Below are positions 1 through 5,481 of a stretch of DNA of 7,139 bases, piece after piece; the stretch's first letter is position 1, and the number at the start of each line of letters is the position of its first letter. The stretch comes from Akkermansiaceae bacterium (GTDB lineage Bacteria; Verrucomicrobiota; Verrucomicrobiia; Verrucomicrobiales; Akkermansiaceae). The position numbers were made by a program, and so were the translations under genes. Location: positions 1 to 7,139 of the forward strand of contig JARFPV010000246.1 in the NCBI GenBank assembly GCA_029288115.1, read 5' to 3'. The notes beneath the pieces were generated by a model. The model was not told the origin of the DNA. It saw nothing but the letters and a program-made list of their open reading frames with translations, and searched no databases.

Positions 1-217
1 GGATAAGCTCTCCGTCTTCCGTGCTCGTAAGATCCAGCGTTTCCTCACCCAGCCATTCCACGTGGCGGAGGTCTTTACCAACGTGCCCGGCGTGCTTTGC
101 CCGATCGAGGACACTGTCAAAGGTTTCGCCGAGATTCTCGACGGAGAACACGATGACGTTCCCGAGGGTAACTTCTACATGAAGGGCTCCATCGACACCG
201 TCGACACCGGCAAGTAA
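1..217 (+). CDS. atpD: F-type ATP synthase subunit beta, C-terminal end (5' truncated by window)
   Basis: Only the last 71 codons are present, read from base 2 to a TAA at 215-217. The translation contains [18 protein letters not shown] followed by a segment ending [19 protein letters not shown]. This is the characteristic C-terminal helical domain of the catalytic beta subunit of F1, including the FL(S/T)[10 protein letters not shown] signature. In the family, beta hydrolyses or makes ATP in the F1 head; the nucleotide-binding domain lies upstream of the window. The gene is followed after 39 nt by atpC, the usual atpD-atpC order. The fit is close along the whole visible stretch and no frameshift is seen. 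A V-type or flagellar (FliI) ATPase paralogue is unlikely because the signature and the neighbour both point to F1 beta. Confidence 0.97.
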   Translation, partial: DKLSVFRARKIQRFLTQPFHVAEVFTNVPGVLCPIEDTVKGFAEILDGEHDDVPEGNFYMKGSIDTVDTGK

Positions 218-224
218 GCAATTC

Positions 225-254
225 TTCATTCTGCAATCCTTCATTCGTTCATTC
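225..254 (+). repeat. three TTCATTC copies in the atpD-atpC spacer
   Basis: TTCATTC occurs at 225-231, 240-246 and 248-254, filling most of the 39-nt gap between the atpD stop and the atpC start. The third copy ends two bases before the atpC ATG, where a Shine-Dalgarno sequence would normally lie, and no purine-rich ribosome-binding site is present. The pattern may be slippage-derived low-complexity sequence or an unstructured pyrimidine-rich translation-initiation leader. No function is claimed. Confidence 0.6.
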
Positions 255-256
255 CA

Positions 257-667
257 ATGCTTCATCTCGAAATCGTCACCCCGGAGAAGAAAATCTTTTC
301 CGATACTGTGGAGAACGTTTACCTGCCTTCATCCGAAGGTGAGATGGGTGTGTTGGAAATGCACGCCGCTCTCGTTACCCCGATTCAGCCGGGTGAACTG
401 CGCTATCTCAAGGACGGTAAAGTCGAAGAACTCGCCGTCGGTGAGGGTTTTGTTGAAGTGACTCAGGAAAAAGTCTCCGTACTCTGTGACCTCGCTATTG
501 CCGGACACGACATCGATGAGGATGCCGTCGAGAAAGCCATGGCACGTGCCCACGAGGCACTTGAGAAGGCCGAGCACGAGGACGCCGAGGACATCGCTGC
601 ACTGCAGGCGGTCATCGCCAAGTCAATGGCCCAGCTCAAAGTGAAGCGGCGCCACCGCAAGGTCTAG
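257..667 (+). CDS. atpC: F-type ATP synthase subunit epsilon
   Basis: This 136-residue protein has the usual length of the bacterial epsilon subunit. Residues 1-85 form the N-terminal beta-sandwich: it opens LHLEIVTPEKKIFSD, has the conserved turn GEMGVLEMHAALVTPI (usually G-x-GVLPGHAPL, so PG is EM here), then GELRY and VGEGFVEV. Residues about 88-136 are a charged, Ala/Glu/Lys-rich helical hairpin ending in a basic tail (KVKRRHRKV). In the family, epsilon sits on the central stalk with gamma, couples F1 to Fo, and its C-terminal helices can inhibit ATP hydrolysis. The ATG at 257 is the natural start because it puts the conserved LHLEIVTP strand at the N-terminus. No Shine-Dalgarno is visible. 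It is the last gene of the atp operon: a terminator begins 34 nt after the stop. Confidence 0.96.
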   Translation: MLHLEIVTPEKKIFSDTVENVYLPSSEGEMGVLEMHAALVTPIQPGELRYLKDGKVEELAVGEGFVEVTQEKVSVLCDLAIAGHDIDEDAVEKAMARAHEALEKAEHEDAEDIAALQAVIAKSMAQLKVKRRHRKV

Positions 668-701
668 GGTCTAACGCAGGATTTCCGAACCTAACATTTT
701 T

Positions 702-736
702 AAGCCCCGTCGCCTTCCAGGTAGCGGGGCTTTTTT
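702..736 (+). terminator. intrinsic terminator of the atp operon
   Basis: AAGCCCCG (702-709) pairs perfectly with CGGGGCTT (725-732) around a 15-nt loop, and a run of six T residues occupies 731-736. This is a classic Rho-independent terminator 34 nt after the atpC stop. The minus-strand reading has no U tract after the stem, so it should not serve the convergent gene at 1010-3574. Confidence 0.93.
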
Positions 737-1009
737 GATCACAGCAAATCAAGTAATTCCAGATGGTTCGAAAGAATGCAAGCCGCGAGGAATACTGTGT
801 TGTTTTTGCGCTTACCTTCTTCCAACAGACCTTTTCCCGCCAAGACTAACCAAAATCAGTGAGAGCAGTTTGATAAGTAATCCTGTGGCTGTTCTGGTGG
901 CTTTTGAATGTGAAATCATACTACAAATCCAATGGGATTCTCCACGACCCATATGGTGTTTTCAGCCAATATTGGGCTGGGTGGACGTTTGTCCATGAAT
1001 GTAAGTCTT
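737..1009. other. gene-poor intergenic stretch between atpC and the convergent dehydrogenase gene
   Basis: This stretch of 273 bases lies between the atp terminator and the stop of the minus-strand gene. A plus-strand frame is open from 735 to 998 (87 codons). It starts inside the terminator T tract, is rich in Cys, Trp and Pro, resembles no family I recognise, and is probably not coding. On the minus strand a 46-codon frame (812-952) contains a hydrophobic segment; it is treated as a finding, not a gene. The base composition looks more AT-rich and less codon-biased than the flanking genes. It could be a decayed gene or a dispersed repeat copy, which cannot be decided from one copy. Confidence 0.6.
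963..995. repeat. two adjacent inverted repeats downstream of the minus-strand dehydrogenase gene
   Basis: CAGCC (963-967) pairs with GGCTG (975-979) around the palindromic centre CCAATATTGG. Immediately next, TGGAC (982-986) pairs with GTCCA (991-995) around a GTTT loop. They lie 15-47 bases beyond the stop of the gene ending at 1010, so they could act as a 3' RNA structure for it. No T tract follows on the minus strand, so they are not a standard intrinsic terminator. Confidence 0.35.
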
Positions 1010-3574
1010 CTACTTATCAAACAATTCGTGGTCGGGATCACCGGCTGAGATGAGGTAGGCGAGGAGGTCGAGGACGTCGTCTTCGGTCATGGTGTTGATG
1101 AGTCCGGGGGGCATCATGGAGACGGTGCTGGGTTCGATGGATTTGATCTTCTCGGCGGGGACATGGGTGACGGTGCTGGGGGTCATCATGTCGGTGTTAA
1201 CCCAGTAGGTGTTGCCTTTCATGTTCATGATGCGACCGCTGACGACTTTGCCGTCTTTGAGGTTGAAATTGGTGGCGCCGTATTGGTCGCTGATTTCTTT
1301 GCCGGGATTGATGATGGCTTCGAGGAGGTCGCGGGGGCCGAATTTGCCGCCGACGCTGGTGAGATCTGGTCCGACGGCGCCGCCTTCGCCGTTGAAGCGG
1401 TGGCAGGCGTAGCAGGCACCGGCACCGGCCATTTGGCGTCCGTTTTTATAATTGCGGCCGCCTTCGAGTCCGGCACCGAGCCAGGGCTTGAAATCCTCCA
1501 TTTTGTAGTTTTTGACGAACTTGCGAGCCTTGAGGGTGAATTGCGGGGTGTTGTCCTTAGGAGCGGTGTTGATGAGTTTTTTGAGAGCGGGGGTGAGGTC
1601 GCTTTTCGGGACGGAGGCGATCGCGTGTTTTTTGATATCGGCGAGATAGTTTTTGAGTCGGGCACCACCACTGTAGTTGCCGGAGAGGACGAACCATTGG
1701 AAGTATTTTTCGCGGAGTTCGGGTGTCCATCCTTGTTTGAGGTGACGCAGGTTGAGGGCGTAGCCGATGAGTTCTTCCTGGCCGGAGGCTTCGACCAGAA
1801 GTTTCATGCCTTTTTCGACGGCGGAGGGAGCTTCGAGGAAGGCCATGAGGGCGGAGAGGTCGCGATTTTCCTCAGGGGTGCGAGCGGGATAGATTGCGTC
1901 GAGGTAGGTGATGAGTTTGGGTTTGAGGTCGGGCTTGGGTTGGCCGCCTCGGGTGAGTGTGAGGGTGGTGGCTCGGAGGATGTCGAGTCGGAGTTGGCGT
2001 GATTTGATCGCGCCGTAGTCAAAGGCGAGGATCTTATTGAGGATGAGGGACGCAGAGTTTTTTGCGTCGGATCGAGCCAGAGCGATAAGAGCGGCGCTGG
2101 CGATGGTGGGATTCTTTTCGTTTTGGATACGCGCTTTCCAGGTGGAGACGGGTTGTTTTTCGAGGGCGGCGCGGGCGGCGTGCCGGATGCCGCGGTCTTT
2201 GGAGCCAAGGGATTTCCAGATGTGATCAAGCTGATCGGAGTTGGCTTTGGGAGCGTCTTTCTGGAGCAAGGCTTCGAGGGTTTGGCGCTCTTTGCGCTCG
2301 GCTTCACCGCCAGCGATGGCGGGAGCGGGTGCGGTGGATTCAGAGCCGATGTAGGTAACACGATAGAGTCCGGATTGGACACGGCGACCACCGACGGTGA
2401 TGTACATGGCGCCATCGTTAGGGTTGATGAGGATGTCGGTGAGGGGAAGAGGTTGCGCGGAGGCGAATTCTTCAAAAGTGCCGGTGTAGGTCGAGCCCTG
2501 TGGAGTCATGTGGACGGCGTAGAGTTTGCCGTAGGACCAGTCGCAGATGAAGAAGGCGTTCTGGTATTTGGCGGGGAATTTTGCGCCGTAGCCGAAACAG
2601 ACACCTGTCGGCGATCCGGGGCCGATGTCGGTGACGGCTCCGAAGGTGTCGCTGCAGTAATCCATGAATTTTCCGGATCCGGTGCGCCATCCGTAGTCGG
2701 CGCCGTCAATGACGTGGTTGACGCGGGTGGGTCGATACCAAGGGGTGTTAAGATCCCATTCCATGTCGGCGTCGAAGGTGAAGAGTTGGCCGGCGCGGTT
2801 GTAGGCGGCGTCGTATTGGTTGCGGAAGCCGGTGGCGATGACGTCCCAGGATTTGCCTTCGGGATCAATCTGCGCAAAGTGGCCGAGTGGGGCTTCGGCG
2901 CCTTTCATGAAGTGCTGGAGTGAGGGAAGCAGTTGGTCTTCGCCCCAGAGTTCCGGAACACGGGAGTGGGTGCGATCTTTAGGGAGCTGGGTCTGGTTGC
3001 CCATGACGACGATGAGGTGCTTGCCGTCGGGTGCAGGGAGGATGGCATGAGGGCCATGTTCGCCGCCGGAGGCGTTGAGTTTTTTAATGGTTTTGACGGT
3101 GTCGAACTGGTCGTCGCCATCTGTGTCGAGGAGGCGGAAGACACCTGATCCGGTGCCGCTGTGACGGGAGTTGACGACGACGTAGAGGCTGTCGAAAGCG
3201 TAGCAGAGTCCTTGGGCGTGGCCGACGTTAGGGAGTTTGAGGAGCTTGGCCTTGTCCTTTTTGGGTTTGGGGGCGTCTTTGCGAGCTTTGGTTTTGTCCG
3301 CGGAGTAGGTGATTTGCTCGATCGATTTGGGATCGAGAGGTTTGCCTGCTTCGGGGATTGGGAAGCGGAAGATGCCGCCGTATTGATCGCTGACGATGAG
3401 TCGGTTTTTGTTGTCCTGGCACATGGCAACCCAAGAGCCTTGTTTCTCGGCGGGAACTGAATAGAGGAGTTCGATCTTGAATCCATCAGGGAGTTTGATG
3501 CGATCAGCTGGGGTCGCGCTGAATTGAGCGGTGGCGATTGCCGGGAATAGGAGAACAAGGAATATGAGTTTCAT
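1010..3574 (-). CDS. secreted PVC-type dehydrogenase: beta-propeller, HEAT-like region and C-terminal heme-binding (cytochrome c) domain
   Basis: The 854-residue protein starts with a short signal peptide (MKLIFLVLLFPAIATA, cleavage near A16), so it should act in the periplasm or on the cell surface. Residues about 20-410 form a sugar-dehydrogenase-like propeller: GGEHGPHAILPAPDG (170-184), ATGFRNQYD (247-255), then FDADMEWDLNTPWYRPTRVNHV (267-288) and GADYGW (291-296). These are hallmarks of the putative membrane-bound dehydrogenase family described in Pirellula and Verrucomicrobium (TIGR02604). D150-x-D152-x-D154...D158 is a probable Ca2+-binding loop. Residues about 425-690 are alpha-helical and HEAT-like. 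The C-terminus is the matching heme-binding domain (TIGR02603): C721-Y-A-C724-H725 would bind heme c, with M820 or M821 in SMMPPG as likely sixth ligand. An unusual Lys-rich stretch covers about 94-115. The oxidised substrate is unknown; electrons presumably leave through the heme. It is transcribed divergently from the sulfatase gene. Confidence 0.92.
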   Translation of the reverse strand: MKLIFLVLLFPAIATAQFSATPADRIKLPDGFKIELLYSVPAEKQGSWVAMCQDNKNRLIVSDQYGGIFRFPIPEAGKPLDPKSIEQITYSADKTKARKDAPKPKKDKAKLLKLPNVGHAQGLCYAFDSLYVVVNSRHSGTGSGVFRLLDTDGDDQFDTVKTIKKLNASGGEHGPHAILPAPDGKHLIVVMGNQTQLPKDRTHSRVPELWGEDQLLPSLQHFMKGAEAPLGHFAQIDPEGKSWDVIATGFRNQYDAAYNRAGQLFTFDADMEWDLNTPWYRPTRVNHVIDGADYGWRTGSGKFMDYCSDTFGAVTDIGPGSPTGVCFGYGAKFPAKYQNAFFICDWSYGKLYAVHMTPQGSTYTGTFEEFASAQPLPLTDILINPNDGAMYITVGGRRVQSGLYRVTYIGSESTAPAPAIAGGEAERKERQTLEALLQKDAPKANSDQLDHIWKSLGSKDRGIRHAARAALEKQPVSTWKARIQNEKNPTIASAALIALARSDAKNSASLILNKILAFDYGAIKSRQLRLDILRATTLTLTRGGQPKPDLKPKLITYLDAIYPARTPEENRDLSALMAFLEAPSAVEKGMKLLVEASGQEELIGYALNLRHLKQGWTPELREKYFQWFVLSGNYSGGARLKNYLADIKKHAIASVPKSDLTPALKKLINTAPKDNTPQFTLKARKFVKNYKMEDFKPWLGAGLEGGRNYKNGRQMAGAGACYACHRFNGEGGAVGPDLTSVGGKFGPRDLLEAIINPGKEISDQYGATNFNLKDGKVVSGRIMNMKGNTYWVNTDMMTPSTVTHVPAEKIKSIEPSTVSMMPPGLINTMTEDDVLDLLAYLISAGDPDHELFDK

Positions 3575-3746
3575 GTGAAGTTTCTTAGTCGGTTCGTTTT
3601 TTCGATCGGCTCTGCCAAGCCGTCGGGTGGATGATCAATCCCTTTATCACCCCATGCAAGCCTTTCCGGACATCTCGCTCAAAAAGCAAATTCCTAGCAG
3701 TAATCCCACGCTGGACATGCCTTTCCCGCTCCCCTAGTTTTCAGAA
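3575..3746. promoter_or_regulatory. divergent intergenic region between dehydrogenase and sulfatase genes
   Basis: These 172 bases separate two genes pointing away from each other, so both promoters should lie here. The sulfatase side holds the 37-bp shared element at 3666-3702. The dehydrogenase side has a small hairpin (CGGCT 3607-3611 with AGCCG 3618-3622) and no recognisable -10/-35 pair. No copy of the shared element faces the minus-strand gene. Neither start codon has a Shine-Dalgarno sequence in front of it. Confidence 0.6.
3666..3702 (+). promoter_or_regulatory. shared upstream element, copy 1 (sulfatase gene)
   Basis: This 37-bp segment matches 5401-5437 at 33 of 37 positions, with 24 of 25 identical in the 3' core (3678-3702). 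The core contains AAAAAGCAAATT, one variable pyrimidine, then CTAGCAGTA. The four differences (3669, 3673, 3677, 3693) are all transitions. Its 3' end is 44 nt from the sulfatase ATG, exactly the spacing of copy 2 from the quinoprotein GTG. AGCA recurs inside the core at an 11-bp interval, which could place two half-sites on one DNA face. Identity stops abruptly at 3703, and the best -10-like sequence downstream (CATGCC, 3716-3721) is weak. Promoter or operator function is inferred from conservation and spacing. Confidence 0.72.
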
Positions 3747-5366
3747 ATGAAGTTCCTCTTTTTTCTCCTATTCCCTTTCGTCGTTTTTGCCGAAGATAAG
3801 CGTCCCAATATCGTCTTCTTCTTTACCGACGACCACGCCCCCCACGCCATTGGCGCCTACAACGGTATTTTCAAATCCGTCAATCCCACCCCCGAGATCG
3901 ACAAGCTTGCCGCCGAAGGGATGCTGTTCGAAAACTCCTTCTGCACCAACTCCATTTGCGGCCCCTCACGTGCCGTGATCATGAGTGGCAAGCACAGCCA
4001 TAAAAATGGCTTCATGAACAACGGGAACTCTTTCGACTGGAATCAACAGATCTTCCCCAAGATCCTCCGCGCAGCTGGATACCACACCGCCCTCTATGGA
4101 AAATCCCACCTCAAGGGCAAACCCCAGGGATTCGATTCATGGGCCGTTCTGCCCGGACAGGGAGACTACTACAACCCCGCTATGATCACGCCCGAAGGTC
4201 GCAAGGTCATTCAAGGATATTGCACCGACATCGTCACCGACATGGCCATCAAGTTCGTCAAGGAATCCAAGGCTCTCGGCAAGCCCTTCATGCTCATGTG
4301 CCAGCACAAGGCCCCCCACCGCACCTGGATGCCCGCCTTGCGTCACCTTCATCTCTATGACGACATCGAAATTCCCGAGCCCGACACTCTCTTTGATCAA
4401 TACGAAGGCCGCATTCCCGCTCAGCATCAGGAAATGGAAATCGACCGCCACATGTATCTCGATCACGACCTCTTCGTCGATACCACCCCGGATCTCAAGG
4501 TTCCAAAACAACGTCGCCCGTCCGAAGACCGCTCCGGCTGGCACAACATGAAGCGCATGACTCCCGAGCAACTCAAGACCTGGCGTGCCGCATACGGCCC
4601 CAAGGACAAGGCTTTCCGGGAAGCAAAGCTCACCGGTCGTGACCTCGTTCGTTGGAAATTTCAGCGCTACGCCAAGAACTACCTCCGCAGTATCAAAGGC
4701 GTTGATGAAAACCTCGCCCGCCTTCGCAAGACCCTCGAAGAGGAAGGCCTCGCCGACAACACCGTCTTCGTTTACTCCTCCGACCAGGGATTTTACATCG
4801 GCGATCATGGCTGGTACGACAAACGCTGGATGTACGAGGAATCCTTGAAGATGCCCCTCATCGTTTCCTGGCCCGGCGTCATCAAACCCGGATCCCGCAA
4901 CACCAACCTCGTCCAGAATCTCGACTACGCCCAGACCTTCCTCGAAATGGCGGGTGCCAAGACTCCCGACGACATGCAGGGCGCATCGCTTGTCCCCCTC
5001 CTCAAAGGCAACACCCCCGACGACTGGCGCAAATCCATCTACTACCACTACTACGAGTATCCCTCCTCCCACCAAGTCCCCCGCCACAATGGCATCCGGA
5101 CCGATCGTTACAAACTCATTAACTTCTACGAATTCGGCGAGTGGGAATTCTACGACCTCAAGACCGACCCCGATGAACTCAAAAACCTCTACGGTAATCC
5201 CGAAAAGAAAGAACTCATTGAAGGCATCCGCAAACAACTTCTTGCCCTGCAAAAGAACTACGACGACACCACCGTGCTCGAAGAAAAACCGCAAGAGTGG
5301 CAGACAAAAATGCGCACCACCACCAGCGTCAAAACCAAGGCCGAATTCCGCCCTCGCGTGAAGTAG
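3747..5366 (+). CDS. secreted family S1 (formylglycine-dependent) sulfatase
   Basis: The 539-residue protein has a signal peptide (MKFLFFLLFPFVVFA, cleavage near A15) followed directly by the sulfatase core RPNIVFFFTDDHAP. D28 and D29 are expected Ca2+ ligands. C71-G-P-S-R75 is the CxPSR motif whose cysteine is oxidised to formylglycine by a maturase encoded elsewhere, followed by K82 and H83. Other expected active-site positions are YGKSH (K119, H121), QHKAPH (186-191) and SDQGFYIGDHGWYDK (345-359). The C-terminal part (YYHYYEYP, then HNGIRTDRYKLINFY and EFYDLKTDPDE) resembles S1 enzymes acting on sulfated sugars, closest from memory to GlcNAc-6-sulfatase/mucin-desulfating types. That subfamily is tentative. 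The full domain is present and looks active. The reaction is hydrolysis of a sulfate ester in the periplasm or outside the cell. No Shine-Dalgarno is seen, and a shared 37-bp element lies 44 nt upstream of the ATG. Confidence 0.95.
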   Translation: MKFLFFLLFPFVVFAEDKRPNIVFFFTDDHAPHAIGAYNGIFKSVNPTPEIDKLAAEGMLFENSFCTNSICGPSRAVIMSGKHSHKNGFMNNGNSFDWNQQIFPKILRAAGYHTALYGKSHLKGKPQGFDSWAVLPGQGDYYNPAMITPEGRKVIQGYCTDIVTDMAIKFVKESKALGKPFMLMCQHKAPHRTWMPALRHLHLYDDIEIPEPDTLFDQYEGRIPAQHQEMEIDRHMYLDHDLFVDTTPDLKVPKQRRPSEDRSGWHNMKRMTPEQLKTWRAAYGPKDKAFREAKLTGRDLVRWKFQRYAKNYLRSIKGVDENLARLRKTLEEEGLADNTVFVYSSDQGFYIGDHGWYDKRWMYEESLKMPLIVSWPGVIKPGSRNTNLVQNLDYAQTFLEMAGAKTPDDMQGASLVPLLKGNTPDDWRKSIYYHYYEYPSSHQVPRHNGIRTDRYKLINFYEFGEWEFYDLKTDPDELKNLYGNPEKKELIEGIRKQLLALQKNYDDTTVLEEKPQEWQTKMRTTTSVKTKAEFRPRVK

Positions 5367-5400
5367 GTAAATTCTCCGGCTTTCGTTCACACGATCAAAC

Positions 5401-5437
5401 CCGAACACCTCACTCAAAAAGCAAATTTCTAGCAGTA
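5401..5437 (+). promoter_or_regulatory. shared upstream element, copy 2 (quinoprotein gene)
   Basis: This is the second copy of the element at 3666-3702, with core AAAAAGCAAATT-T-CTAGCAGTA. It begins 34 nt after the sulfatase stop and ends 44 nt before the GTG of the quinoprotein gene. Its presence inside a same-strand spacer suggests the quinoprotein gene has its own promoter or regulator site rather than relying only on read-through from the sulfatase gene. No intrinsic terminator is visible between the two genes, so read-through is also possible. Confidence 0.72.
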
Positions 5438-5451
5438 GGATTCTGAAAGGC

Positions 5452-5457
5452 TATACT
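5452..5457 (+). promoter_or_regulatory. possible -10 hexamer TATACT
   Basis: TATACT differs from the TATAAT consensus at one position and lies 14 nt after the 3' end of the shared element and 24 nt before the GTG start. If it is the -10, the end of the shared element (TTTCTA or TCTAGC, around 5427-5434) would sit near the -35 position but does not match TTGACA, which would suggest activator dependence or another sigma factor. This is a weak, single-hexamer call. Confidence 0.3.
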
Positions 5458-5481
5458 TCCAAAAACGTATACCGCGAATAG

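Noticed and set aside
735..998. 87-codon plus-strand frame after the atp terminator
   Set aside because: It begins inside the terminator T tract, has an unusual Cys/Trp/Pro-rich composition with no recognisable motif, and lacks a ribosome-binding site or promoter.
1163..2923. Two long plus-strand frames (1163-2002 and 2123-2923) opposite the dehydrogenase gene
   Set aside because: They are Gly/Val/Glu/Phe-rich antisense shadows of a well supported minus-strand protein whose motifs run through both regions.
3607..3622. 5-bp hairpin (CGGCT/AGCCG) near a T run as a terminator
   Set aside because: On the plus strand the T run precedes the stem and on the minus strand it reads as A residues, so neither strand has a stem followed by U. 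It lies upstream of the dehydrogenase start.
3543..3775. A 13-nt inverted match (TTCTCCTATTCCC on the plus strand at 3763-3775, and on the minus strand at 3543-3555) flanking the divergent region
   Set aside because: Both copies lie in the hydrophobic cores of the two signal peptides (LLFP), so shared codon and residue preference explains it. It is too far apart and too short to claim a regulatory palindrome.
4137..5417. Open frame of 426 codons on the minus strand opposite the sulfatase gene
   Set aside because: Its translation is low-complexity, dominated by Gly, Val, Glu, Phe and Asp, as expected when a C-ending, codon-biased gene is read in antisense. The plus-strand frame has a complete, motif-confirmed sulfatase.
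5413..5437. Sigma-54-like reading of the shared element on the minus strand (GC spaced from TTGCT)
   Set aside because: Only the TTGCT half fits; the -24 TGGCAC half does not. For copy 2 the minus strand would fire back into the sulfatase gene, with no gene start to serve.
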